In this document: positions 15,721-24,607 of the stretch, piece by piece
Numbering within the stretch: the stretch's first letter is position 1
Layout: every line of letters begins with the position of its first letter
NCBI GenBank assembly: GCA_900318795.1
Contig: ONLU01000011.1
Span: 1-64,000 of the forward strand
DNA from: an uncultured Prevotellaceae bacterium
GTDB taxonomy: Bacteria; Bacteroidota; Bacteroidia; Bacteroidales; Bacteroidaceae
DNA length: 64,000 bases
Direction: 5' to 3'
The notes under the pieces: generated by a model
The model's database searches: none
What the model was told of the DNA's origin: nothing
Seen by the model: the letters and a program-made list of their open reading frames with translations, nothing else
Program-made: the position numbers and the translations under genes

Positions 15721-16869
15721 GAAGTTGGTGGTACGAAGCAGCATTTCAGCCTTTTCAATCATCTCTTTCAGTTGTTGTGTGGGTTTTTCTTCCTTACGGG
15801 CAAGACTAAGGAACTTTTCATAGTACTTCTTGGCCTCTTGACCGTCAGGCAAAAAGTAATAATACGCACTGGCAATGTTGTAATATGTCGCGATAGAGGA
15901 AGGATTGTATGCCAAGTGTTGTTTCCATGACTCAACGGCCTTGTCGTAGTGCTCGGTTAAATAGTATGCTTCACCTTGAGAAAGAGTAATAGCCTTCATG
16001 GCCGTTGTATCAGGCAGCAACAGTTTGGTAGCGAGTTCCAAACAGGCTATTCCCTCTTCATACCGGTAGGTATCAACACAAACCACCCCCAGACGCCAGG
16101 CACAGTTTGCATGTTGCATACCGCTCTGCAAGAAAGCAGGTTTCAGACATTGATAGGCACGCTCCAGCGAATCGATCTTGGCATAGCACATTCCTGCGGA
16201 ATAGAGAGTGCTAAAGGCAGAGTCACCCTGCTGCAACAGACATTCATACAGCTTGATTGCTGCTGTATAGTCGCCATTCAGCAGCCAGGCCTCGGCTCCA
16301 GCACGATTGACGAGAATGTTGGTAGAATCCTTCAGCATGTACTTCAACGCACAGACGATGCCATTCTGCGGCTGATCGCTTCTGGCATAGGCCAGCGTGA
16401 GTCCGGCCACCACCTCGCCGTCCATAGGATAGTGCTCCAACAGCCGCGCTGCCCAGTACTTATAGGAGCCCATGTCGGCCTGCTGTCTATAGCTGTTAGC
16501 CAGTTGTCGGAAAGCCTCATGCGTCAGACTGTCCTCGGGCATATTCTTCAGCAGTTCCGTTGCCTCCCGATAGTTAGCACGTTTGTACTGACAATCTGCC
16601 AGTTTCAGTCGGATCTGACGGGGAATCTGGTCTTCGGGTACATAAGGCTTTGACATGCTGAAATCGTCATTCATCGAGAAGCGGGTGACACCTTGAGCCT
16701 TTGCCTGGTCGTATGCCTGCTGATAATATTTCAGCGCCTCGTAGGTGTTGTACTGCTTCATCAGGCTGTCACCCCGCTGCACAAGCAGGGCCAGCGAGTC
16801 AAGAGCCTCGCCCCTGACGGTGGTTGCCGCCAGCAGGGCGAGGGCTATCAATGTCAGTAGTTTTTTCAT
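15655..16869 (-). CDS. Periplasmic TPR-repeat protein
   Basis: 404 residues. Signal peptide 1-20 (MKKLLTLIALALLAATTVRG), then at least seven TPR-like helix pairs (for example ALKYYQQAYDQAKAQ, GIVCALKYMLKDST, AIKLYECLLQQGDS, KAVESWKQHLAYNPS, AKKYYEKFLSLARK). TPR repeats mediate protein binding; a scaffold role for the M56 sensor or the barrel protein is inferred from the operon. The C-terminal ~20 residues (SKPVSRPHRAPALRTTMK) look like an out-of-frame reading of a barrel-protein tail, so the native end may differ. Confidence 0.75.
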   Translation of the reverse strand: MKKLLTLIALALLAATTVRGEALDSLALLVQRGDSLMKQYNTYEALKYYQQAYDQAKAQGVTRFSMNDDFSMSKPYVPEDQIPRQIRLKLADCQYKRANYREATELLKNMPEDSLTHEAFRQLANSYRQQADMGSYKYWAARLLEHYPMDGEVVAGLTLAYARSDQPQNGIVCALKYMLKDSTNILVNRAGAEAWLLNGDYTAAIKLYECLLQQGDSAFSTLYSAGMCYAKIDSLERAYQCLKPAFLQSGMQHANCAWRLGVVCVDTYRYEEGIACLELATKLLLPDTTAMKAITLSQGEAYYLTEHYDKAVESWKQHLAYNPSSIATYYNIASAYYYFLPDGQEAKKYYEKFLSLARKEEKPTQQLKEMIEKAEMLLRTTNFGKNSKPVSRPHRAPALRTTMK

Positions 16870-16890
16870 TTAATAAGAGAGTGTGTGTGC

Positions 16891-18435
16891 TTATTTCTTT
16901 TGTTTCATTTTTAGGATAATCCGGTCTTTAGGCTGGCCGTCCTTTGCCTTTTCTACATGCATGCTTTCTATGTCGGCAGGATTGATGCTGTTCAGTACTT
17001 CCGCATCTACCACTTGGCCGTCCATCATGACCTCAAATTCTTTCCCCTTATGATCAGTACCTAACTTGACATGACTCACTGCAGGTTTGTCATCATCCTG
17101 CAACCTGAACGTGACAGGCACGACATACTTCACGCGAACAGCTTCGCCATTCTGTCTCCCAGGAATCCAGTTGGGCATGCAGTTGATGACGCGCAAAGCC
17201 TCAGCATCCAATTCTGACGATACTGACTTCACGGCTTTGGCCTCAGAAATACTGCCATCGGTCTCTACTACAAAGCTAACGATGACACGTCCCTGAACAC
17301 CAGCCTTATGAGCCTCCTCGGGATAGCGGATGTTCTGGGCCAGAAACTGCATCAATGCAGCAGGGCCACCTGGGTACTGAGGCATCTGCTCCACCACGTC
17401 GAAGGCCTTTTTCGTCTTTTCGACCTCCATGCCGTTTGGCATTTCTACGGGGTCTGTATTTTGTGGTGTGACTGTCCGTTCTATGACCACGATTTCATTG
17501 CCACCATCAGTCTTGACGGTGGCAGCCTTTTTGCCTTTCTTGATAATTTGCTTCTTCTGAGGTGTCTGATACTGATAGTCGGTGACGGTCTCGGCATTCA
17601 GAGCCATGGCGGTACCCACGATGGGCACGAGAGCGAGCAACTTCAACAGATGGCTGCGCCTGGATTCTTTATGTAACATCATGTGTATACGGTTTTTGAG
17701 GGTACTGTGACTGATGCCGTTAGCAATGGAGTACCCGCCAATGCTCGCAGCTTTTGTGATTAACAGGTATTGATATTGACGCGCATTGAACCCCTGAGAG
17801 AGTACTTCACCGTCGGCCTCGTATTCGTGGATGGCGCGCAAGTCCTGGCGCAGCATCCACATGGCGGGGTTGAACCACTGGAGGGCGGTGAGGGTATCGA
17901 CGAGCAACACGTCCCACGAATGACGCAGACGGATGTGTGCCCGTTCATGAGCCAGCACGGCAGCGTCGTGCTCGGTATAGTCTTGACGGCTGAGTACGAT
18001 GTAGTGGAACCAACTGAAGGGCGACACCTTCCGATCGGTGACGCAGATGACTACACCATCCTCCTGCCGGTGCTTCTCGCTGTGACGGATGAGCAGCATC
18101 AGATTGGCAAGCGAAGTGACCGTATAACCCAACGTTGCCACTACACCTATTATAAATAGGACAGGAAGGGCAATCTGCCACAAGGGGGTATCGGGCTTGT
18201 CAGCCACAACAGCCTGCACTTCGCCTATCTCAACCGCCGGCATAGCAGCGACGACTACTGTCTCATGCATCGTGATGACACACAGCGGCAGCACAAAAGA
18301 CATGACTGCCGTCAAGAGCAACACCACGCGGTTGACACGGTGGAAAGTCTCCTTAGAGAGTACCAGCCGGTAGAATAGGTAGAACACAGCTATCAGCACA
18401 GCCACCTTTGCATCGTATATCAGAAAGTCAAGCAT
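16891..18435 (-). CDS. BlaR1-type M56 metallopeptidase with TonB C-terminal domain
   Basis: 514 residues. Membrane helices at about 8-24, 35-55, 86-110 and 262-278. The zinc site is HERAH at 163-167 with a downstream EYEAD (204-208), the M56 pattern of BlaR1/MecR1. Instead of a penicillin-binding domain, the outer part carries a TonB C-terminal domain (about 355-452: YPEEAHKAGVQGRVIVSFVV...). In BlaR1 systems the peptidase inactivates the repressor after sensing a signal. The gene overlaps blaI-like 18428-18784 by 8 bases, so sensor and repressor are made together. The signal sensed here is unknown. Confidence 0.88.
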   Translation of the reverse strand: MLDFLIYDAKVAVLIAVFYLFYRLVLSKETFHRVNRVVLLLTAVMSFVLPLCVITMHETVVVAAMPAVEIGEVQAVVADKPDTPLWQIALPVLFIIGVVATLGYTVTSLANLMLLIRHSEKHRQEDGVVICVTDRKVSPFSWFHYIVLSRQDYTEHDAAVLAHERAHIRLRHSWDVLLVDTLTALQWFNPAMWMLRQDLRAIHEYEADGEVLSQGFNARQYQYLLITKAASIGGYSIANGISHSTLKNRIHMMLHKESRRSHLLKLLALVPIVGTAMALNAETVTDYQYQTPQKKQIIKKGKKAATVKTDGGNEIVVIERTVTPQNTDPVEMPNGMEVEKTKKAFDVVEQMPQYPGGPAALMQFLAQNIRYPEEAHKAGVQGRVIVSFVVETDGSISEAKAVKSVSSELDAEALRVINCMPNWIPGRQNGEAVRVKYVVPVTFRLQDDDKPAVSHVKLGTDHKGKEFEVMMDGQVVDAEVLNSINPADIESMHVEKAKDGQPKDRIILKMKQKK

Positions 18436-18784
18436 TCTCTATCTCCTTAATGAGTTCTTTCAATTCTTCTATGGAGATTTTCTCTTCCTTAACAAAAGAG
18501 GATACAACTTTCTTGTAGGAGTCGTCGAAATAGTTCTTGATGACACCAGCTATGGACGTACGGCCATACTCCGCCTCGGAGATGAGAGGGTAATACTGGA
18601 AGGTATTGCCATAACGTTTGTGATCCAGGAAGCCATGCTTCTCAAGAATACGTACCAAGGTGGATAGCGTATTGAAATGCGGACGGGGTTCGTCGTAGTG
18701 CTCCAAGAGTTCGCGAACGAACATAGGACCGTGCTGCCAGTACAGGTCCATGATTTCCTTCTCTTTATTAGTCAGCTTCTTCAT
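18428..18784 (-). CDS. BlaI/MecI-family transcriptional repressor
   Basis: 118 residues. The sequence KLTNKEKEIMDLYWQHGPMF and the following winged helix (FNTLSTLVRILEKHGFLDH with a KRYGNTFQYYPL wing) are typical of BlaI/MecI; the C-terminal helix pair serves dimerisation. It should repress its own operon (repressor, M56 sensor, TPR protein, barrel protein). Three ACTA-N7-TAGT dyads in the upstream region are probable operators. The protein is not evidence of beta-lactam resistance here, as no beta-lactamase gene is present. Confidence 0.92.
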   Translation of the reverse strand: MKKLTNKEKEIMDLYWQHGPMFVRELLEHYDEPRPHFNTLSTLVRILEKHGFLDHKRYGNTFQYYPLISEAEYGRTSIAGVIKNYFDDSYKKVVSSFVKEEKISIEELKELIKEIENA

Positions 18785-18839
18785 TGTTGTTTACTTTAAG
18801 TTTTAGCCTTCAATTGCGCGTTGCTATCAATAACTGAGC

Positions 18840-18915
18840 GCAAAGTAACTAAAAACTTTCGTTTCTAACAACTAAAAGCTTTAGTTTTTAACCTGCCTTA
18901 ACTACTTTCTTTAGT
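18840..18915. promoter_or_regulatory. Three ACTA-N7-TAGT operator-like dyads at the blaI promoter
   Basis: Sites at 18848-18862 (ACTA-N7-TCGT), 18871-18885 (ACTA-N7-TAGT) and 18901-18915 (ACTA-N7-TAGT), with starts 23 and 30 bp apart. The presumed -7 box TTACTTTG (18840-18847) of the minus-strand operon touches the first site. Repeated half-sites with fixed spacing over a promoter fit binding by a BlaI-type dimer. Confidence 0.6.
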
Positions 18916-18930
18916 TATTCACACAGGTTT

Positions 18931-21864
18931 TTATTGCAATGTGACAGCCATGAGACCAATAACGACATCATTGGAAAGAGTGCGCAGGGTCAGCGACACC
19001 AGTTTCTTGTCCGAATTGAGTGGCATACAAAGCATGGTAGCGGCACCGCCTGGAATCTCGCCGCCGTCTGCACCTTTGGGTCCCATCTCACCTCCCTGGG
19101 CGTTGGCGAAAGGCAGCCCCAAGGCCTTGCTAAGATTACGGCTGACCGTTCCCGTTGACAAACTGACGCGATAGGGGCGCGGCTGGGCCACACGGAAGGC
19201 CCGTCCGTCGACAAAGTAGTCGCGCTCAATGGGGCACCAGTTGTCTGGATTGACCAAACGCAGGGTGTCTGCAGTACCATCCTTGTACTGAGCTACCACC
19301 AGACCATTGGCAATACGACTCTGCATGTGGTTGGTCGTACCCGCCATCAGAAGCCAGGCCCTGTCGGCACTACCGCTCACAGGTACGGTGATGGAGTCAG
19401 GATAGTTGTCCCACAGGGAGGTGAAAGCAATGTTCGGGCCTTCGGCAGGAGTGCGGAAGGGTACACCCATCATGATGAACTCGTCCTTGACAATGAGTGA
19501 GCGGAACACCGAATCGTTGACATCGGGGGTATAGTCAGGATGACACCAGTCGCCAGCGCCTTGCACAGGAATCTGCAACGTTGTATAAGGAGGACGCGGC
19601 GACAGATATTCATTGTGGAAGATGTCCGTCACCTGGGCATTCAGCAGCCGGTCCATGTTCTGCTTATGGAACTTGTCGTCAAACGTGGGCTCCTCGGCAT
19701 ATACAGACTGGCTGGAGGCTTCGGACTTCCACACATCGACATAGCGCACCTCGGGCATGGGACGGGTCATCTTGACGCGGATGACCTGATGACGGGCTGT
19801 GGAGCCCTCAATGTCACGATAGCGCCCCAGTCCCAAATTCTGACGGATGATGATCTTCTGAGGACGATTGAAGTGCTGCGTCACCTCATAGACAGCTTCG
19901 TTGCCCTGACGCTGATAGCGATACTGGATATAAGGGGTCTGCACCGAGGCTGTGTCCCACGACTCGGGGAATCCCGGACGAATGACACACTGTCCCTGCA
20001 AGGCGTCGGGCTGAATGCCGAAAAGTCCCTGAATGAGCGTGCGGGCAGAGATGCCTATGCAATCGCCGAAATCACGGTAACACTCACCTCTGGCTGCGTC
20101 ATACTGGCTCACCTGTCCGAAGTTGGCAGGAGATTGGCCATAGTACATCTGGTCCATCACATTGGCCTTCATCAGGCGGAAGCCCTCCTCTGCCCTACCC
20201 GCCTCAAAGTAGGCCAGCGCAGTGTGCATCACTTCGGCAGCTGCGACGTTATTAATACTCCATGAATAGGGCATCCAACTGGAAGTAGAAATGGTCTGCA
20301 ACCCCGTATTAGCAACTGTCACATGCGGTATCTCGCTATCAATATACTTCGTAGCCCAGTAAGCCTGTTCAGGAGTGCAGGCACCACAATCTATCGGTGT
20401 ATAGATGCTCCAAACAGCAGCACTCTCGTGAACGCGCTGCAAGCCCATCAAGTCCTGACACTCAGCCCAATGGCCTTTATCTTTCAGCCACAAGCGACTG
20501 TTCATAGCAGCAAGAATAGCTTCAGCCTCCTGCTGATAGGGAGCCGGATTCTCGCCGATGAGACGTGCCACACGAGCAGCCAACAAGTTTGCACGATAAT
20601 TATAAGCAGACGAGTGAGTTACGGCTCCTCCACTATAATAAAGTGCGTCAGACGCCCAGATGCAACAATAGGCATCATACAAGTGGTCGCCATCGGGATC
20701 GAAATTACGTTTCTCCCAAGCGAGATGACTCTTCAGTATGGGCCACATCTTCACCATGTAAGCCCGGTCGCCGTCGTACTGGAAATGCCAAAGCAACTCG
20801 TCGATATAGTTCAGGTTCATATCATAGTGGTGCATCTGGTCATTGCGTTCCGGATTGCGACAGATATAGCCGTTAGAGTACATCTGTGTGCCCCACTCTT
20901 TTCGGGCACGAGCCAGGTGCTGTTTCTCGTCCTGTGTAGGATGAACCTGTGCGGGGGCCACCTCTCTGACCTGACTCTTGGCATAAGCATCAAAATGACT
21001 CCTGGCCCTGTCAGCCCAGCCCAGCACGTCGCCCAGATAACCAGCACGCCAGCCTGCCAACGGCATGCGCCAGCCAATGCAACCGTGCAACCAGGTTTTT
21101 CCATCCCAGTCGCCGTCAGCAGCCACCACCAAGGCACCACCCAACGTATTAATGTAAGGATCGGGAGTGTTAAAGACTATGCGTCCTGCCAATTTTTGCA
21201 TAGCTTCCTCGGCTTCCTCAAAGCGGTCTCTGCCCCGAGGATCCATCAACAGCGTCAGCGTGTCGCAACGCACAAACCCTTCTTCATCCAAGGTGGCAGT
21301 CAGATACTGTACGGGAGTTTTGCCGTCAGCCTCGAAAACATCCTTGTCATCTGCCCCCAAGTCACCATTGCGACGCAATTTGGGTTGACGAATGTTGCTG
21401 ACTATCACATCCACTTTCACTTCACCTTCAAAGCCTGCAGTCTGAAAGCGCCACAATGCCTGCTCAGAAGTCAGCGAGGCTACCACTTTCAGACGGAGTA
21501 CAGCCTGAGCCCCCCACGACTTGTGGCGCACCACATAGCTGCGCATGCCATCCTCGTAGCGTGCCTGACAATAATCTGCCTCGTCCAGTTTCACGCCATT
21601 GAGTCGGAACTTCACGTTTCGACAATCTTTCTTCTTGTAGACGGCAAACACAGGACGGTCACTCGTTTCCACACGCCACTCCGTAGGGCTACCATAGAGC
21701 GCACGGGTAAAGCGGTTCTTTCCGTTGACACACACGAAAGCCCTGCCGTCAGGGCGATATTGCTGTTGCTGGGCCGACACGGGCAAAAGCAGCAGCAGAG
21801 CAAACATAGTAGCAATAGTTCTCAACATGCGTGCAAAAATACGCATTTCTGCTGACATTACCAA
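18931..21864 (-). CDS. Secreted DUF4450 protein, glycoside-hydrolase-like
   Basis: 977 residues. Signal peptide near residues 12-31 (Met7 or Met12 are alternative starts). The N-terminal part (VNGKNRFTRALYGSPTEWRVETSDRP) is the DUF4450 signature found in Bacteroidota polysaccharide-use loci. The middle (about 330-640) has the aromatic, helical (alpha/alpha)6 look of glycosidases, with MHHYDMNLNYIDELLWHF, WASDALYYSGG and SSWMPYSWSINNVAAAEVM. Substrate unknown. No SusC/SusD pair is near. Its leader holds a terminator-like hairpin (21877-21909), so expression may be attenuated. Confidence 0.75.
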   Translation of the reverse strand: MVMSAEMRIFARMLRTIATMFALLLLLPVSAQQQQYRPDGRAFVCVNGKNRFTRALYGSPTEWRVETSDRPVFAVYKKKDCRNVKFRLNGVKLDEADYCQARYEDGMRSYVVRHKSWGAQAVLRLKVVASLTSEQALWRFQTAGFEGEVKVDVIVSNIRQPKLRRNGDLGADDKDVFEADGKTPVQYLTATLDEEGFVRCDTLTLLMDPRGRDRFEEAEEAMQKLAGRIVFNTPDPYINTLGGALVVAADGDWDGKTWLHGCIGWRMPLAGWRAGYLGDVLGWADRARSHFDAYAKSQVREVAPAQVHPTQDEKQHLARARKEWGTQMYSNGYICRNPERNDQMHHYDMNLNYIDELLWHFQYDGDRAYMVKMWPILKSHLAWEKRNFDPDGDHLYDAYCCIWASDALYYSGGAVTHSSAYNYRANLLAARVARLIGENPAPYQQEAEAILAAMNSRLWLKDKGHWAECQDLMGLQRVHESAAVWSIYTPIDCGACTPEQAYWATKYIDSEIPHVTVANTGLQTISTSSWMPYSWSINNVAAAEVMHTALAYFEAGRAEEGFRLMKANVMDQMYYGQSPANFGQVSQYDAARGECYRDFGDCIGISARTLIQGLFGIQPDALQGQCVIRPGFPESWDTASVQTPYIQYRYQRQGNEAVYEVTQHFNRPQKIIIRQNLGLGRYRDIEGSTARHQVIRVKMTRPMPEVRYVDVWKSEASSQSVYAEEPTFDDKFHKQNMDRLLNAQVTDIFHNEYLSPRPPYTTLQIPVQGAGDWCHPDYTPDVNDSVFRSLIVKDEFIMMGVPFRTPAEGPNIAFTSLWDNYPDSITVPVSGSADRAWLLMAGTTNHMQSRIANGLVVAQYKDGTADTLRLVNPDNWCPIERDYFVDGRAFRVAQPRPYRVSLSTGTVSRNLSKALGLPFANAQGGEMGPKGADGGEIPGGAATMLCMPLNSDKKLVSLTLRTLSNDVVIGLMAVTLQ

Positions 21865-21876
21865 ACAACGAAGGAC

Positions 21877-21909
21877 AAAAAAAAATCAGATGTCGTCACG
21901 ACATCCGAT
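21877..21909 (-). terminator. Hairpin plus nine T just before the DUF4450 gene
   Basis: GATGTCGT-G-ACGACATC (8-bp perfect stem) followed on the minus strand by TGA and nine T: a textbook intrinsic terminator. It lies about 125 bp after a good promoter (22039-22070) and 13 bp before the first ATG of the downstream gene. Confidence 0.75.
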
Positions 21910-22038
21910 TCCTAAAACAAACTACTTAAAAACTAATCTACTAAAACAAATCAAAAAAATATCTCTTTTTTGTTAAATCCTATACTAATTTATCTGTGGC
22001 TTAAAACTTTTCTCCTCCGTTCTAACCTTTTGACGATG

Positions 22039-22070
22039 CAAAGTTAGGAACTTTTCCAACACCATGCAAG
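22039..22070 (-). promoter_or_regulatory. Promoter CTTG-N20-TAACTTTG
   Basis: A -7 box TAACTTTG (22039-22046) with a -33 TTG 20 bp upstream, facing the DUF4450 gene. The transcript would have a leader of about 170 nt containing the hairpin at 21877-21909. The 305-bp gap 21865-22169 holds this promoter, that hairpin and the groL terminator, and no coding signal. Confidence 0.6.
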
Positions 22071-22111
22071 CGTTTTGCATAAAAAGTGGATACGAATTTG
22101 ATTTAAATCAA

Positions 22112-22143
22112 GTAGGTGTCAGCCTTTTGGGGCCGACACCTAC
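22112..22143 (-). terminator. Hairpin after groL
   Basis: GTAGGTGTC-GGCC...GGCT-GACACCTAC, a strong imperfect stem 27 bp past the groL stop. Confidence 0.65.
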
Positions 22144-22169
22144 TATTTTGATATCTTGAGGTTGCAAAT

Positions 22170-23831
<1,662 letters not shown>

Positions 23832-23839
23832 TTATACCG

Positions 23840-24112
23840 TTATTTCTCAATGACTGCGAGAACATCGCTCTGACGCATCATCAGATACTTCTCACCTTCG
23901 AACTCCAGCTCTGTGCCGCTGTACTTGCCATACAACACTTCATCGCCAGCCTTCAGTACCATCTCTTCGTCCTTGGTACCCTGGCCTACGGCTTTAATAG
24001 TTCCGTGAAGGGGTTTCTCCTTGGCGGTGTCAGGAATAATGATGCCACCGATTTTCTCTTCTGCCGGTGCTGGCACTACCAGCACGCGGTCTCCTAATGG
24101 TTTAATGTTCAT
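23840..24112 (-). CDS. groS: 10-kDa co-chaperonin GroES
   Basis: 90 residues, complete: [20 protein letters not shown], the mobile loop ([19 protein letters not shown]) and the ending [14 protein letters not shown] are diagnostic. It caps GroEL. No CIRCE element (HrcA site) and no TAnnTTTG box lies in front of it; instead there is a GG-N10-GC motif and a TGCCA-type dyad (24162-24203), so heat control probably uses a different promoter class. Confidence 0.98.
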   Translation of the reverse strand: MNIKPLGDRVLVVPAPAEEKIGGIIIPDTAKEKPLHGTIKAVGQGTKDEEMVLKAGDEVLYGKYSGTELEFEGEKYLMMRQSDVLAVIEK

Positions 24113-24161
24113 AATACTTTAATTTTTTAAATTAGACTTTAATGTTTTTTGCCCTTAACCT

Positions 24162-24203
24162 TGCGAAAAGTGTGCCAAATGCGACAAACTGACACTTTGG
24201 CAG
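24162..24203 (-). promoter_or_regulatory. sigma-54-like motif and dyad before groES
   Basis: On the minus strand TGGCACACTTTTCGCA (24162-24177) has the GG-N10-GC spacing of sigma-54 promoters, 50 bp from the ATG. Upstream lies CTGCCAAAGTGTCAG (24189-24203), a dyad of the form CTGnCA-N3-TGnCAG, and a further TGCCAAA. The normal -7 box is absent. Whether sigma-54 or a heat-shock factor uses this is inference. Confidence 0.45.
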
Positions 24204-24235
24204 ACTAAGAATTTGGCAGAAAGAAGAAAAATACC

Positions 24236-24243
24236 TATCTTTG
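24236..24243 (+). promoter_or_regulatory. TATCTTTG -7 box five bases before the TSCPD gene
   Basis: The box ends at 24243 and the ATG begins at 24248. Transcription normally starts a few bases past the box, so the mRNA would be leaderless unless translation starts at Met7. Confidence 0.55.
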
Positions 24244-24247
24244 CAGC

Positions 24248-24520
24248 ATGAAGACAAAGCACATTATGTACACGACCCACGGCACATGCTCAAAAATGAT
24301 TGACGTGACAGCCGACGAGAACGATATCATCCAGCAAGTATTCTTTCTGGGAGGTTGTAACGGAAACCTGCAAGGCATCAGTCAATTGGTGAAAGGACAG
24401 CGCATCGATGACGTCATTCCACGTTTGAATGGTATCCGGTGCGGCACGAAGGGAACATCTTGCCCCGACCAGTTGTGCCGGGCTTTGGAAGAGCTAAAGA
24501 AGGCACCAATAGAAGGCTGA
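24248..24520 (+). CDS. TSCPD-domain protein (TIGR03905 type)
   Basis: 90 residues. The TSCPD signature (GTKGTSCPDQLCRALEEL) and the preceding GGCNGNLQGISQLVKG are those of the TIGR03905 family, a domain also found at the C-terminus of some B12-dependent ribonucleotide reductases. The four Cys suggest metal or redox use; function is not established. Met7 (MYTTHGTC) is an alternative start. It is divergent from groES, with only 135 bp between the two start codons. Confidence 0.8.
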   Translation: MKTKHIMYTTHGTCSKMIDVTADENDIIQQVFFLGGCNGNLQGISQLVKGQRIDDVIPRLNGIRCGTKGTSCPDQLCRALEELKKAPIEG

Positions 24521-24543
24521 GAGAAAGTATTTCCCACTTTTTC

Positions 24544-24575
24544 TTTGCATTTTCTCTTCTTTTTTTGTAATTTTG
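24544..24575 (+). promoter_or_regulatory. Promoter TTTG-N20-TAATTTTG before sppA
   Basis: Full consensus spacing: TTTG 24544-24547, TAATTTTG 24568-24575, 33 bp before the ATG. Confidence 0.75.
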
Positions 24576-24607
24576 CACAGAATAAACAGATATAACCTAT
24601 AAACATT

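Noticed and set aside
18428..18784. Beta-lactam resistance locus
   Set aside because: BlaI and M56 genes are present, but there is no beta-lactamase or penicillin-binding protein, and the sensor carries TonB rather than a penicillin-sensing domain.
20323..21855. Plus-strand open frame of 510 codons opposite the DUF4450 gene
   Set aside because: Antisense to a clear secreted protein; no start context and no recognisable domain.
24112..24203. CIRCE/HrcA control of groES
   Set aside because: No TTAGCACTC-N9-GAGTGCTAA or similar dyad is present upstream.
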